Part shown: positions 34,317 to 43,437 of the stretch, piece after piece
Position numbering within the stretch: position 1 is the first letter of the stretch
Layout of the letters: each line of letters opens with the position of its first letter
Source of the DNA: Micromonospora inyonensis
GTDB lineage: Bacteria; Actinomycetota; Actinomycetes; Mycobacteriales; Micromonosporaceae
Assembly (NCBI RefSeq): GCF_900091415.1
Contig: NZ_FMHU01000001.1
Coordinates: 62,001-126,000 of the forward strand
Reading direction: 5' to 3'
DNA length: 64,000 nucleotides
Notes under the pieces: model-generated
Databases searched by the model: none
The model's input: the letters and a program-made list of their open reading frames with translations, nothing else
What the model was told of the DNA's origin: nothing
Position numbers and translations under genes: made by a program

Positions 34317-35785
34317 TCAGGACAGCGGCGGGTACGCGTTGCGCATGAGCTCCTGGAACTGCGCGGAGAACCAGGCACCGGAGATGGGCGCGTTGGGCAG
34401 CGCACCGCTCATGTTGTTGCCGTTACGCGCGTTACCGGTGTAGGTCGGGTCGCACATCTGGTCGAAGCCCTTGCCCTCGTCGTTCGGGGTGTACTTGCTG
34501 GAGCCGTCCGACTCGCCGGGGGGCTTGACCCAGACGTAGGCGTCGATGCCCGGCTCGGGCGCGACCTTCGGCCGCTCGCCGAGGCCCGCGCTGGCCTGGT
34601 TGCACCAGTTGCCGGCGTGGAGCCGGCGGTCGACCCGGCCGCCGTTGACGTAGGTGTCCACACTGGTCGTCGCACCGGACCGGTGGGCCGGGCGGCGCCG
34701 CCCCAGCCGTTGCGCGAGGTGTCGATCAGCATGCCGATGCCGGAGTCGAAGCCGACCCGGACCAGCTCGTTGCGGAACGCCTGGGCGAAGGAGAGCTCGT
34801 CGACGTACTGGTTCCAGTCGACCCACTTGGACTGGCGCACGGTCTGGCCGTTCACACTGTCAGTGATCTTGACGTACGGCTCCCTCAGGGCGGAGTAGTT
34901 CGCCGTGTTGACGATGAAGCCGTGCACGTTGTTCACCGTGCTGCCGGAGGCCACCGCGGCCTCCTTGAGCTGGTTGGCGGTGGGGGTGAAGTTGCTGTCC
35001 CAGCCGATCCAGCCGTGGTGGGCGGCGTCGACGTAGTTGTAGACGTTGCCGAGCACGCCCAGCTTGGCCAGTGCGTAGCCGACCCCGTTGACGTACGCGC
35101 CGTTCGCCTTGACGGTGCCGCACATCGAACCGTTGGAGCTGCTGTCGTCGGTGCCCTCGATGGCGGCGATCCGGTCCAGCCAGACGGCGGTCGGGTTGTT
35201 GGAGATCCGGCTACCGCCGGGCTCCGCGTCCGCCTTGGCCTTCCACTCCGGATTCACGTACCCCTTTACCCCGGCGAACGGATTGTCCACCTTGGGGCCA
35301 CCGGGCGGCGGGGTGGTCGGCGGCGGCGTCGAGGGAGGCGGGCTGGTGGGGGGCGTCCCGCCGTTGCAGGCCGTGCCGTTGATGGTGAACGACGTCGGCT
35401 TCGGGTTGCTGCCGCTCCAGGATCCGTTGAAGCCGACGCTCGTGGTGGCCCCGGTGGCGAGCGCACCGTTGTAGGACTCGTTCTGCGCGGTGACGTTCTG
35501 GCCCGACTGCGTCCAGCGCGCCGACCAACCCTGCTGCACCCGCTGGTTGGCGTCCGGGAAGGCGAAGCCGAGCGCCCAGCCGTTCAGCGGGTCGCCGAGG
35601 TTCTTGATGGTGATGGAGGCGGTGAACCCGCCCTGCCAGTCACTGGACGTGTAGCTGACGCCGCACTGGGTCGCGGCGTGCGCCACGGTGACCGGAATGG
35701 TCACCAGGCCGCCGGCGACCAGGGCGCTCGCACCGGTCAGCGCCAGTGCCCGCCGCCTGGCGGACAGACTTCTCCACAGATTCAT
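34317..35785 (-). pseudogene. secreted GH6 cellulase with CBM2, frameshifted
   Basis: Remnant of a secreted cellulose-degrading glycoside hydrolase family 6 enzyme. The ATG at 35785 (AAGGAG upstream) begins a signal peptide ending AHAATQCG. A family 2 cellulose-binding domain (about 40-140, DWQGGFTASITIKNLGDPLNGW) and a Pro/Thr linker follow, then the GH6 domain from KVDNPFAGVKGYVNPEW, with IGMLIDTSRNGWGG near the active site. After RPTGP (about 34678) the frame shifts: the conserved continuation TTSVDTYVNGGRVDRRLHAGNWCNQ and the end NAYPPLS lie in another frame, open to the stop at 34317. One extra base near GGTCCGGTGC would restore the gene. It could be a real mutation or a sequencing error. 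Confidence 0.85.
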
Positions 35786-36280
35786 GCCACTGATCTCCTT
35801 GGGCGGGACCGGGCCACGGAACGGCCCGGCTGCTTTCAGGCCCGGGAAACGGTGTTCCACAAGGGCCCTCGGGGGTGATGGGGGGTGCCCGACCCGGACG
35901 GGCAGCGGTGGTGCCGTGCGGGCGAGCGAGCCGGTCGACGGTGCGGCCGCGACGTCGTCCGGTGGGGACCGGCTGCCCTCGACGCTCCGGCTAGGCGGTG
36001 TGGCTCCTCGTACGCAGTGCAGTGATTCTTGCATGGGAGCGCTTCCATGACAACCTCTCGATACCTGCGCGTCGCGTCGACCGGGAATTTCCGGGCGATC
36101 CGCCGGTAACGACGCGGGCGGGAGGCGACGCCGCGAACGCCCCCTACCACCCGGGACGGCCGGTAGCCGACACACTCCTAAACGCGAATCTTTCCCCGCA
36201 TAGGTCGCGAATCGGTCTAACGTCTGCCTTAGCTCGGCTTCCGCCGGGCCAGGACGAAAAGGGATGGAGTGACGCAGGTC
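35786..36280. other. divergent intergenic region of cellulase and surface-protein genes
   Basis: 495 bases. Besides the cellulase promoter it holds the long cellulase leader (35786 to about 36018) and, on the other side, a direct repeat CGCGAATC (36181-36188 and 36209-36216) before a possible -10 TAACGT of the surface-protein gene. No other gene is seen. Confidence 0.5.
36025..36053 (-). promoter_or_regulatory. cellulase promoter with CebR/CelR-type operator
   Basis: On the minus strand TTGTCA (36048-36053), exactly 17 bp, then AAGAAT (36025-36030). The spacer contains TGGAAGCGCTCCCA (36034-36047), which differs by one base from the TGGGAGCGCTCCCA operator of the LacI-family cellulose-utilisation repressors CebR/CelR. 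It lies about 250 bp upstream of the cellulase ATG, implying a leader of about 230 nt. Confidence 0.85.
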
Positions 36281-37312
36281 ATGGCTACCAACAAGCTCGG
36301 GAAGGTCGTCGCAGGCGCCGCCCTCGGCGGGGCCTCCTTGCTGGTCTTCACGCCGGGGATCGCCTTCGCCGACAACGGCAACGGGCACCACGACCACCAC
36401 AAGGGCAAGGTCTACGTCGATCCGCACGCCGTGCAGCCGGGCCACGATGTCAAGTTCATCGAGGTCTGCGCGGACCGCCAGGAGCACGCCTTCGTCTGGT
36501 CGAAGGTGACCGGGAAGGTCAAGCTCCACGCCCGGGACCACCACAAGAAGGAGCACGAGCGCGACGCGCGGGGCGAGGAGTCCGGGAGCGACGAGTCGCG
36601 GAACGGCTCCGGCTCGGAGAACGGCGGCTGGAACGGCAAGGACAAGGAATCCGACGGCGGCTGGAACGGCAAGGACAAGGAATCCGACGGCGGCTGGGAC
36701 CGCAAGGACTCCGGGTCCGACGGCGGCTGGAACGACCACGGCTCGAAGAACGGCAAGGACTCCGAGTCCGGCGACAAGTCCGGCAACGGCTGGGACAGCC
36801 ACGAGGACGAGGCCGGACAGCCGGGTATGAACGGCGACTCCAAGTCCGGCGGCTGGGGTGGCGGCGACGAGGCCAAGGACGAGGCCAAGAAGAAGGCCGA
36901 GGAGGAGGCCGCCAAGAAGAAGGCCGACGAGGAGGCCGCGCGGAAGAAGGCCGAAGCCGAGGCCGCCGCCGAAGAGGAGGCCGCTGCCGAGGAAGAGGCG
37001 AACGGCAAGGACAAGGGCGCCGCGGAGGAAGAGGCGGCAGCCGAGGAGGAGGCCCGGCACAAGGGACCGAAGTTCGTGTACTACGGCGAGGCCGAGATCC
37101 CGGCGGACGCCGAGCCCGGCACGTACAAGGTCAAGGGCTCCTGCGGCGAGGGCACCCTGGTCGTCCTGCCGACGGGGTCGGTCGACGGCGGTGACGGTGG
37201 CGCCACCGGCGGCGACCGCGGCATGGCGGTCAGCGGGGCGGCGATGCTCGGGGCCGCCGCGCTCGGCGGCATCGTGCTGATGCGGCGTCGTCGGGCCGAT
37301 GAGCTGGTCTGA
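36281..37312 (+). CDS. repeat-containing secreted surface protein
   Basis: 343-residue exported protein. A signal peptide (about 1-30, ending GIAFADNG) is followed by a small domain with HHDHHKGKVYVDP, a Gly/Trp/Asp/Lys repeat region (GGWNGKDKESD in 2 exact and 1-2 degenerate copies), a long Ala/Glu/Lys helix (about 202-262), a second small domain (KFVYYGEAEIPADAEPGTYKVKGSCGEGTLVVLP), and finally a membrane helix with RRRR and a short tail. A classic LPXTG is absent; LPTGS lies about 20 residues before the C-terminal helix. GTG at 36269 has the better ribosome site and is an alternative start. The stop overlaps the sortase gene by 14 bases, so this is probably its substrate. Confidence 0.8.
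   Translation: MATNKLGKVVAGAALGGASLLVFTPGIAFADNGNGHHDHHKGKVYVDPHAVQPGHDVKFIEVCADRQEHAFVWSKVTGKVKLHARDHHKKEHERDARGEESGSDESRNGSGSENGGWNGKDKESDGGWNGKDKESDGGWDRKDSGSDGGWNDHGSKNGKDSESGDKSGNGWDSHEDEAGQPGMNGDSKSGGWGGGDEAKDEAKKKAEEEAAKKKADEEAARKKAEAEAAAEEEAAAEEEANGKDKGAAEEEAAAEEEARHKGPKFVYYGEAEIPADAEPGTYKVKGSCGEGTLVVLPTGSVDGGDGGATGGDRGMAVSGAAMLGAAALGGIVLMRRRRADELV
36623..36721 (+). repeat. 33-bp in-frame tandem repeat
   Basis: Two identical 33-bp units (36623-36655, 36656-36688), each starting GGCGGCTGGAACGGC, a third degenerate one (36689-36721), and the start of a fourth. Each encodes an 11-residue block GGWNGKDKESD. Unit number may vary between strains. Confidence 0.9.
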
Positions 37313-38012
37313 CGCGGGGAAGCCCGCCGGCGGCCGTCACGGGAGACCGTGGCGTGCCGCCGGCGCGGCCGTGGTGACCCTCGGTGTACTCGGGGCCGGG
37401 CTGCTCGGGGTGGGACTGACGGAGCCGGAACCGCCCCGGCCCCCGCAGCCGGCGGTCGGGATCGGCGTGCCGGTCACCGACACCCCGCCGAACCCCGCCG
37501 ACCGGGCCGCGGGCGACCCCGACACGGAAGCGGGCGCCAGCGGCCCGGTCGGGATGGAGCGGTCCGAACCCACCACCATCACCATCCCCCGGATCGGGGT
37601 GAACGCCCCGGTCATGTCGCTGGGGGTGGCGGCGGACGGGACCGTCGAGGTGCCCCCGTTGGAGCAGGCGCAGCGCGCCGGCTGGTACCGGCCCGGCCCC
37701 TCCCCCGGCGAGATCGGCAACGCGGTGATCGTCGGCCACGTCGACTCCAGCTACATCGGGCCGGCCGTCTTCTTCGACCTGGGCGCGCTGCTGCCCGGCG
37801 ACACCATCTCCGTCGCCCGTCAGGACGGCAGCTCCGCCACCTTCCGGGTCGACGCGGTGCGGTCGTACCCGAAGGCGGAGTTCCCCTCCGCACTGGTCTA
37901 CGGCCCGAGCGACCGGGCCGGGCTACGGGTGGTCACCTGCGGTGGCCAGTTCGACGAGCGGAACCGCGACTACCCGGACAACGTGATCGTCTTCGCCACC
38001 CTGGTGACCTGA
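37299..38012 (+). CDS. class E/F sortase
   Basis: 237-residue membrane-bound transpeptidase. An N-terminal helix (about 20-40) anchors it, then a Pro-rich linker leads to the sortase fold (about 90-237). The catalytic residues are visible: His in NAVIVGHVDSSYIG, Cys in LRVVTCGGQFD and Arg in RNRDYPDNVIVFA. Class E/F enzymes in actinobacteria often have a single neighbouring substrate. The ATG lies inside the last 14 bases of the surface-protein gene, so the enzyme and its probable substrate are translationally coupled. Confidence 0.92.
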   Translation: MSWSDAGKPAGGRHGRPWRAAGAAVVTLGVLGAGLLGVGLTEPEPPRPPQPAVGIGVPVTDTPPNPADRAAGDPDTEAGASGPVGMERSEPTTITIPRIGVNAPVMSLGVAADGTVEVPPLEQAQRAGWYRPGPSPGEIGNAVIVGHVDSSYIGPAVFFDLGALLPGDTISVARQDGSSATFRVDAVRSYPKAEFPSALVYGPSDRAGLRVVTCGGQFDERNRDYPDNVIVFATLVT

Positions 38013-38028
38013 CGACCGGTGGCGGACG

Positions 38029-38078
38029 CCACACGCCGCGCGCCCGGTGGGAGCTCCCACCGGGCGCGCGGCGTGTGG
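38029..38078. terminator. 50-bp perfect palindrome between convergent genes
   Basis: Two 25-base arms (38029-38053 and 38054-38078), perfectly complementary and without a spacer, centred on GAGCTC. It lies between the convergent sortase and glutamate dehydrogenase genes, ending 7 bases before the latter's stop. It would form a very stable hairpin on either transcript. Confidence 0.85.
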
Positions 38079-38085
38079 ACCCGCC

Positions 38086-41000
38086 TCAGCTCGCCGAGGA
38101 GGTACGCACCAGCGTCCGGATCTGCCGCAGCAGGACGGAGAGCGCGGCCAGGTCCGCCCGGGACTCGTCGAACTCCCCCATCGCCCGGTGGGCCCGGTGG
38201 ATCGACACGGCGTTGGACTGCTCCCAGACCTGCACCCGCTCCTGCGACGGCAGGGCCGCGTCGGTGGAGTCGAGCACCTCGTTGGTGAGCGCGGCCAGGG
38301 CGGCGTAGAGGTCGTACCGCAACGCCATCCGGGCCAGGGTCTGCCAGCGGTCCTCCCGGGGCAGCAGGGAGATCTTCGACAGCAGCGAGTCGACCCGGAA
38401 CCGGTCGGAGAGGACGAAGTAGACCGAGGCCACCTCGCCGACGTCCTTGCCGGTCTGCGCCGCCGTCTCCACCACGTCCAGCAGGCCGAAGCTGTACATC
38501 AGCCGGGTCGCCTGCTCGGCCAGCTCCCGGGGGAGCCCCCGCTTGCTCATCGTGTCGACGTGCGCGGCCAGCGCCTCCCGCTCGGCACCGAAGAAGAGGT
38601 TCTCCAGTTCTGGCAGGAGCCGGGCCACCCCGTCGCGCAGGCGGGCGATCTCGGCGGGCACGTCGATCGGCGAGCGCCGGTTGGTGACCAGCCAGCGCAC
38701 CGCCCGGTCGAGCAGCCGCCGGGTGTCCAGGTAGCCACTGGTCTGCAACTCCGGGGCGACCCGGTTGTCCAGCGCCTCGATCGCGTTCCACAGCTCCCGG
38801 AGCCCGAAGACCTCCCGGACCACCACGTACGCCCGGATCACGTCCGCCGGGGACGCCGCCGTCTCCTCGACCACCCGGAACACGAACGAGATGCCACCCC
38901 GGTTGACCGCCTCGTTGACCAGCACGGTGGTGACGATGTCCCGGCGCAGCCGGTGCCGCTCCATCCGGTCGGCGAAACGCTGCCGCATCGGCGTCGGGAA
39001 GTAGTTGACCAGGACGTCGGTCGTCCACTCCTCGTCGGCCAGCCCGTCGGTGAGGATCTCCCGCTCCAGCGCGATCTTCACGTACGCGAGCAGCACCGCG
39101 AACTCCGGCGCGGTCAGCCCGGTCTCCGTCCGGGCGGCCAGTTCCTCGTCGGACGGGAGCGCCTCCAGCGCGCGGTTCAGCGCACCGGAGCGTTCCAGGT
39201 CGCTGATCATCCGGCGGTGCACCGGCAGCAGCGACGCGGACTGGGCCTGGGCGTTGTTCAGCGCCCGTGCCTGGTCGTAGTTGTCCCGCAGCACCAGCTC
39301 GGCGACCTCGTCGGTCATCTCGGCGAGCAGCTCGTCCCGGTCCGGGACGGTCAGCTCCCCGTCGGCGACCGCCGTGTTGAGCAGGATCTTGATGTTCACC
39401 TCGTGGTCGGAGCAGTCCACCCCGGCCGCGTTGTCGATGAAGTCGGTGTAGATCCGGCCGCCGGACTGGGCGTACTCGATCCGGCCGAGCTGGGTCCAGC
39501 CCAGGTTGCCGCCCTCGCCGGCCACCCGGCAGCGCAGGTCCTTGCCGTTGACCCGGATCGCGTCGTTGGACTTGTCCCCGACCTCGGCGTTGGTCTCGCC
39601 GGAGGACTTGACGTAGGTGCCGATGCCGCCGTTCCAGAAGAGGTCCACCGGGGCGGTCAGGATCGCCTTCATCAGCTCCGGCGGTGACATCTGGGTGACG
39701 TCGCCGTCGAGGCCGAGCGCCGCCCGGACCTGCGGCGAGATCGGCACCGACTTGGCGGTACGCGGGTACACCCCACCACCTGCGGAGATCAGGCCGGCGT
39801 CGTAGTCCTCCCACGACGACCGGGGCAGCTCGAACAGCCGTCTCCGTTCGGCGTACGAGGTCGCCGCGTCCGGCTCCGGGTCGAGGAAGATGTGCCGGTG
39901 GTCGAAGGCGGCCACCAGCCGGATGTGCTCGCTGAGCAGCATTCCGTTGCCGAACACGTCGCCGGACATGTCGCCCACGCCGACCACGGTGAAGTCCTCG
40001 GTCTGGGTGTCGTGCCCCAGCTCCCGGAAGTGCCGTTTGACCGACTCCCAGGCGCCCCGGGCGGTGATGCCCATCTTCTTGTGGTCGTAGCCGGCCGAAC
40101 CGCCGGAGGCGAACGCGTCCCCCAGCCAGAACTGGTGCGCGGTGGAGATCTCGTTGGCGATGTCGGAGAAGGTCGCCGTCCCCTTGTCCGCCGCGACCAC
40201 CAGGTACGGGTCGTCGCCGTCGTGGCGCACCACGTCGGTCGGGGGCACCACCGCACCGCTGACGATGTTGTCGGTGACGTCGAGCAGGGCGGAGATGAAC
40301 TCCCGGTAGCAGGCCACCGCCTCGTCCCGGTCCCCCGGCTTCTGCTTGAGCACGAAGCCGCCCTTGGCCCCCACCGGCACGATCACGGCGTTCTTCACCA
40401 TCTGCGCCTTGACCAGGCCGAGCACCTCGGTACGGAAGTCCTCCCGCCGGTCGGACCAGCGCAGCCCGCCGCGGGCCACCGGCCCGAACCGCAGGTGCAC
40501 GCCCTCGAACCGGGGCGAGTAGACGAAGATCTCGTACTTCGGGCGGGGCGCGGGCAGATCCGGGATGGCCTGCGGGTCCAGCTTGAACGCCACGTACGAC
40601 TTGGGTCGCCCGCCGTCCACCCGCTGGAAGAAGCTGGTCCGCAGGGTGGCCCGGACCAACGTCAGATACGCCCGCAGGATGCGGTCCTGGTCGAGGCTGG
40701 ACACGTCGTCCAGGGCCGCGTTGACGGTGTCGGCCAGTTCCGTGCCGCGCCGGTCCCGTTCCTCGGGGGTGAGCCCGACGGTCGGGTCGAAGCGCACCTC
40801 GAAGAGTTCCACCAGCAGGGTGGCGATCCTCGGGTACGCGATGAAGGTGGACTCCATGTAGTCCTGCGAGAAGACCGTGCCCGCCTGGCGCAGGTACTTC
40901 GCGTACGCGCGCAGCACCACCACCTGCCGCCAGGTGAGCCCGGCGCGCAGCACCAGCTCGTTGAAGCCGTCCACCTCGGCCTCGCCCCGCCACGCGGCGG

Positions 41001-43164
41001 CGAAGGCGTTCTCCACGTGCGGGCGCACCTCGGACAGTTCCTGGTGCCCCTCGGGCAGTTGCAGGCCGAAGTCGTAGAGGTAGATCCGCCCGTCGATCCG
41101 GTCCACCTCGTACGGGTGCTCGTCGACCACCCGCACCCCGAGGGAGTGCAGCACCGGCAGCACGTCGGAGAGGAGCATCGGCTCGCCGTTGCGGTAGACC
41201 TTGAAGCGGACGTCCATCGCCTCGGCCGGATCGCCCGCGCCCCGCGTGCCGTTGCGCGGCGCGAGCTGCTTGCGGAACAGGTGCATCTCGAGCTGGCCGG
41301 GCTCCTCCAGCAGCTCCAGCTTGGCCAGGTCCTTCATCGCCTCGTACGGCGTGTGCCCGTCCTTGTAGCCCTCGGGGAAGGCGTCGGCGTACCGGGTGAA
41401 CAGGTGCTTGGCCTGTTCGTCGCCGAGCTTGCGCTCCAGCACCAGCCGGTAGTCGTCGTCCCAGAGCCGGGTCGCGTCGGCGAGTTCCTCGGCGAGCAGG
41501 TCGGCGTCGACGTCACCAGGCGGGTTCGCCGGGTCGGTCCGGACGATGAAGTGCACCCGGGCCAGCATCGACTCGGTGACCCGGGTGGTGTAGTCCACCC
41601 CGACCCCGTTCAGCTCGCGCAGCAGGATGTCCTGCATGCGCAGCCGGTTCTGCGTGGTGAACCGGTCCCGGGGCAGGTAGATCAGGCAGGAGATGAACCG
41701 GCCGTAGCCGTCCCGGCGCAGGAACACCCGCAGCTGGCGACGCCCGGCCATCCGGAGCACGCCGATCACCGCGTGGTAGAGGTCGTCGGTCTTGATCTGG
41801 AACAGCTCGTCGCGGGGGTAGGTCTCCAGGATCTGGAGCAGGTCCTTGCCGGAGTGGCTGCGCGGGCTCAGCCCGGAGCGTTCCATCACCTCGGCCACCT
41901 TGCGGCGGACCACCGGCAGCTCGCGCACGCTGGTCCGGTACGCGGCGGTGGAGAAGAGCCCGAGGAAGCGCCGCTCCCCGACCACCTCGCCGTGCTCGTT
42001 GAAGACCTTGAAACCGATGTAGTCGAGGTACGCCGAGCGGTGGACGGTCGCCCGGGAGTTCGCCTTGGTGATGATCAACAGGCGCTTCTCCAGCACCTTC
42101 TCGTGCGCCTCCGGCGGCATCGACGACAGCGTCCGGGGCTCGGTGCGGTCCTGCCGCAGGATGCCCAGGCCGGTGCCGAGCCTGGCCTCCAGCGCCTGGC
42201 CACGCGGTTCGTCGGGGGTCCCGCCCTCGTCCACCTCGACCAGGCGGTACTCCCGGTAGCCGAGGAAGGTGAAATGGTCGTGGGCCAGCCAGCGCAGCAG
42301 CTCCACCGAGTCGGTGATGTCCTTCTCCGGCACCGGCGGACGGTGGTCGGAGGTCCGCGCGGCGGAAAGCTCCTCGGCGAGGTCGAGGGCCTGCTGGCGC
42401 ATCCTCGGCCAGTCCTCGACGGCCTCCCGGACGTCGGTGAGCACCCGCTGGAGTTCGGCGCGGAGCCGGTCCCGCTGGGCCGGGTCCCGGATCGGGTCGA
42501 TCTCGATGTGCATCCAGCTCTCGACGATGTCGCCGTCGATCGCGTCGTCCGGCTCGACGTCCGCCGCCACCTCGGCGAGCCGACCCGACGGCTCCCGCCG
42601 GACCACCACCAGCGGGTGCACCAGCAGGTGCACGTCCAGGTGGTGGGAGTTGAGCAGGGCGGTCACGGAGTCGACCAGGAACGGCATGTCGTCGGTGACG
42701 ATCTCGATCACCGTGTGGTGCTGTTCGGCGTCCGGCTCGTGGATCCGCAGCTTCAACTCACCCCGGACCCGCTGCTCGGCCAGCTCGCGGTGGGCGCGGG
42801 CGGCGTCGAGCATCTCCTCGGCGGCGAACCCGATCAGCTCCTCGTCCGGCGCGAACCGCCAGAAGCGGTCGACCAGGGTGGCCGCGCCGTGGTCGTCGCC
42901 GGCCAGCGCGACCGCCTGGGCGACCAGGCGCTCCGCGTTGGGCACCGGCTCGTCGAGTTCGGCGTCCTCCACGTCGTCGCCGAGCGCCTCCACCGGCAGG
43001 CCGAGGTCGTACAAGGTGTCGATACTAGAACCGGACATACCGGTTACTCCTGCATGAAGGCGGCCGGACCCATCGCGGTCGGTCGCCGACTCGAAACTGT
43101 CGTCGCGGCCGGAGCCTCCCGGCCGGAGGTCGGGTCCCGGTTTGATCGCCGGACGCCGGTCCAT
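38086..43164 (-). CDS. NAD-dependent glutamate dehydrogenase, large type
   Basis: 1,692-residue enzyme converting glutamate to 2-oxoglutarate and ammonia, of the 160-180 kDa class known from Streptomyces and Pseudomonas. The N-terminal half carries ACT-like regulatory regions (for example VIEIVTDDMPFLVDSVTALLN). The catalytic core shows GPVARGGLRWSDRREDFRTEVLGLVKAQ, NAVIVPVGAKGGFVLK with the active Lys, and FTVVGVGDMSGDVFGNGML for the dinucleotide. The ATG at 43164 has GGGGAGTGG upstream; an internal ATG at 43038 is a weaker alternative. A hairpin (GACCCAC/GTGGGTC, 43181-43200) lies in the leader. It is a single-gene unit, divergent from the penicillin-binding-protein gene. Confidence 0.96.
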   Translation of the reverse strand: MDRRPAIKPGPDLRPGGSGRDDSFESATDRDGSGRLHAGVTGMSGSSIDTLYDLGLPVEALGDDVEDAELDEPVPNAERLVAQAVALAGDDHGAATLVDRFWRFAPDEELIGFAAEEMLDAARAHRELAEQRVRGELKLRIHEPDAEQHHTVIEIVTDDMPFLVDSVTALLNSHHLDVHLLVHPLVVVRREPSGRLAEVAADVEPDDAIDGDIVESWMHIEIDPIRDPAQRDRLRAELQRVLTDVREAVEDWPRMRQQALDLAEELSAARTSDHRPPVPEKDITDSVELLRWLAHDHFTFLGYREYRLVEVDEGGTPDEPRGQALEARLGTGLGILRQDRTEPRTLSSMPPEAHEKVLEKRLLIITKANSRATVHRSAYLDYIGFKVFNEHGEVVGERRFLGLFSTAAYRTSVRELPVVRRKVAEVMERSGLSPRSHSGKDLLQILETYPRDELFQIKTDDLYHAVIGVLRMAGRRQLRVFLRRDGYGRFISCLIYLPRDRFTTQNRLRMQDILLRELNGVGVDYTTRVTESMLARVHFIVRTDPANPPGDVDADLLAEELADATRLWDDDYRLVLERKLGDEQAKHLFTRYADAFPEGYKDGHTPYEAMKDLAKLELLEEPGQLEMHLFRKQLAPRNGTRGAGDPAEAMDVRFKVYRNGEPMLLSDVLPVLHSLGVRVVDEHPYEVDRIDGRIYLYDFGLQLPEGHQELSEVRPHVENAFAAAWRGEAEVDGFNELVLRAGLTWRQVVVLRAYAKYLRQAGTVFSQDYMESTFIAYPRIATLLVELFEVRFDPTVGLTPEERDRRGTELADTVNAALDDVSSLDQDRILRAYLTLVRATLRTSFFQRVDGGRPKSYVAFKLDPQAIPDLPAPRPKYEIFVYSPRFEGVHLRFGPVARGGLRWSDRREDFRTEVLGLVKAQMVKNAVIVPVGAKGGFVLKQKPGDRDEAVACYREFISALLDVTDNIVSGAVVPPTDVVRHDGDDPYLVVAADKGTATFSDIANEISTAHQFWLGDAFASGGSAGYDHKKMGITARGAWESVKRHFRELGHDTQTEDFTVVGVGDMSGDVFGNGMLLSEHIRLVAAFDHRHIFLDPEPDAATSYAERRRLFELPRSSWEDYDAGLISAGGGVYPRTAKSVPISPQVRAALGLDGDVTQMSPPELMKAILTAPVDLFWNGGIGTYVKSSGETNAEVGDKSNDAIRVNGKDLRCRVAGEGGNLGWTQLGRIEYAQSGGRIYTDFIDNAAGVDCSDHEVNIKILLNTAVADGELTVPDRDELLAEMTDEVAELVLRDNYDQARALNNAQAQSASLLPVHRRMISDLERSGALNRALEALPSDEELAARTETGLTAPEFAVLLAYVKIALEREILTDGLADEEWTTDVLVNYFPTPMRQRFADRMERHRLRRDIVTTVLVNEAVNRGGISFVFRVVEETAASPADVIRAYVVVREVFGLRELWNAIEALDNRVAPELQTSGYLDTRRLLDRAVRWLVTNRRSPIDVPAEIARLRDGVARLLPELENLFFGAEREALAAHVDTMSKRGLPRELAEQATRLMYSFGLLDVVETAAQTGKDVGEVASVYFVLSDRFRVDSLLSKISLLPREDRWQTLARMALRYDLYAALAALTNEVLDSTDAALPSQERVQVWEQSNAVSIHRAHRAMGEFDESRADLAALSVLLRQIRTLVRTSSAS

Positions 43165-43437
43165 CGGTGCCACTCCCCTCGACCCACCGCGTTGTGGGTC
43201 ACTCACCGTCCAGCCTAGGCCCTGTCGATCACGTTTCTCCTTGGCGGACCACAGGCTGGACTTCCGGTTCGGGACTGTGCCCATCCACCCGTTGCGGGTT
43301 CGAGGTGGCCGGGGCTGGAGTACCCCGACCCGCGATGTTCATCACACCACCGCCGGTCCCACTTCGTGGCCCGGCACGGGGCCCCCGGTGGACGGTTCGC
43401 GTACTACCGTGCAGGTCAGGCCGAGATCGGAGGGTCC

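Noticed and set aside
36623..36721. CRISPR or intergenic tandem array
   Set aside because: The 33-bp units are in frame inside the surface-protein gene and encode an 11-residue repeat.
36281..37312. TolA/TonB-like protein suggested by the Ala/Glu/Lys helix
   Set aside because: Low-complexity similarity only. The signal peptide, C-terminal anchor and sortase overlap argue for a surface protein, and the organism has no outer membrane.
39892..43218. 1,108-codon open frame on the plus strand
   Set aside because: It is antisense to the NAD-glutamate dehydrogenase gene, has low-complexity His/Gly/Val/Arg-rich sequence and no domain; long antisense frames are expected in DNA this GC-rich.
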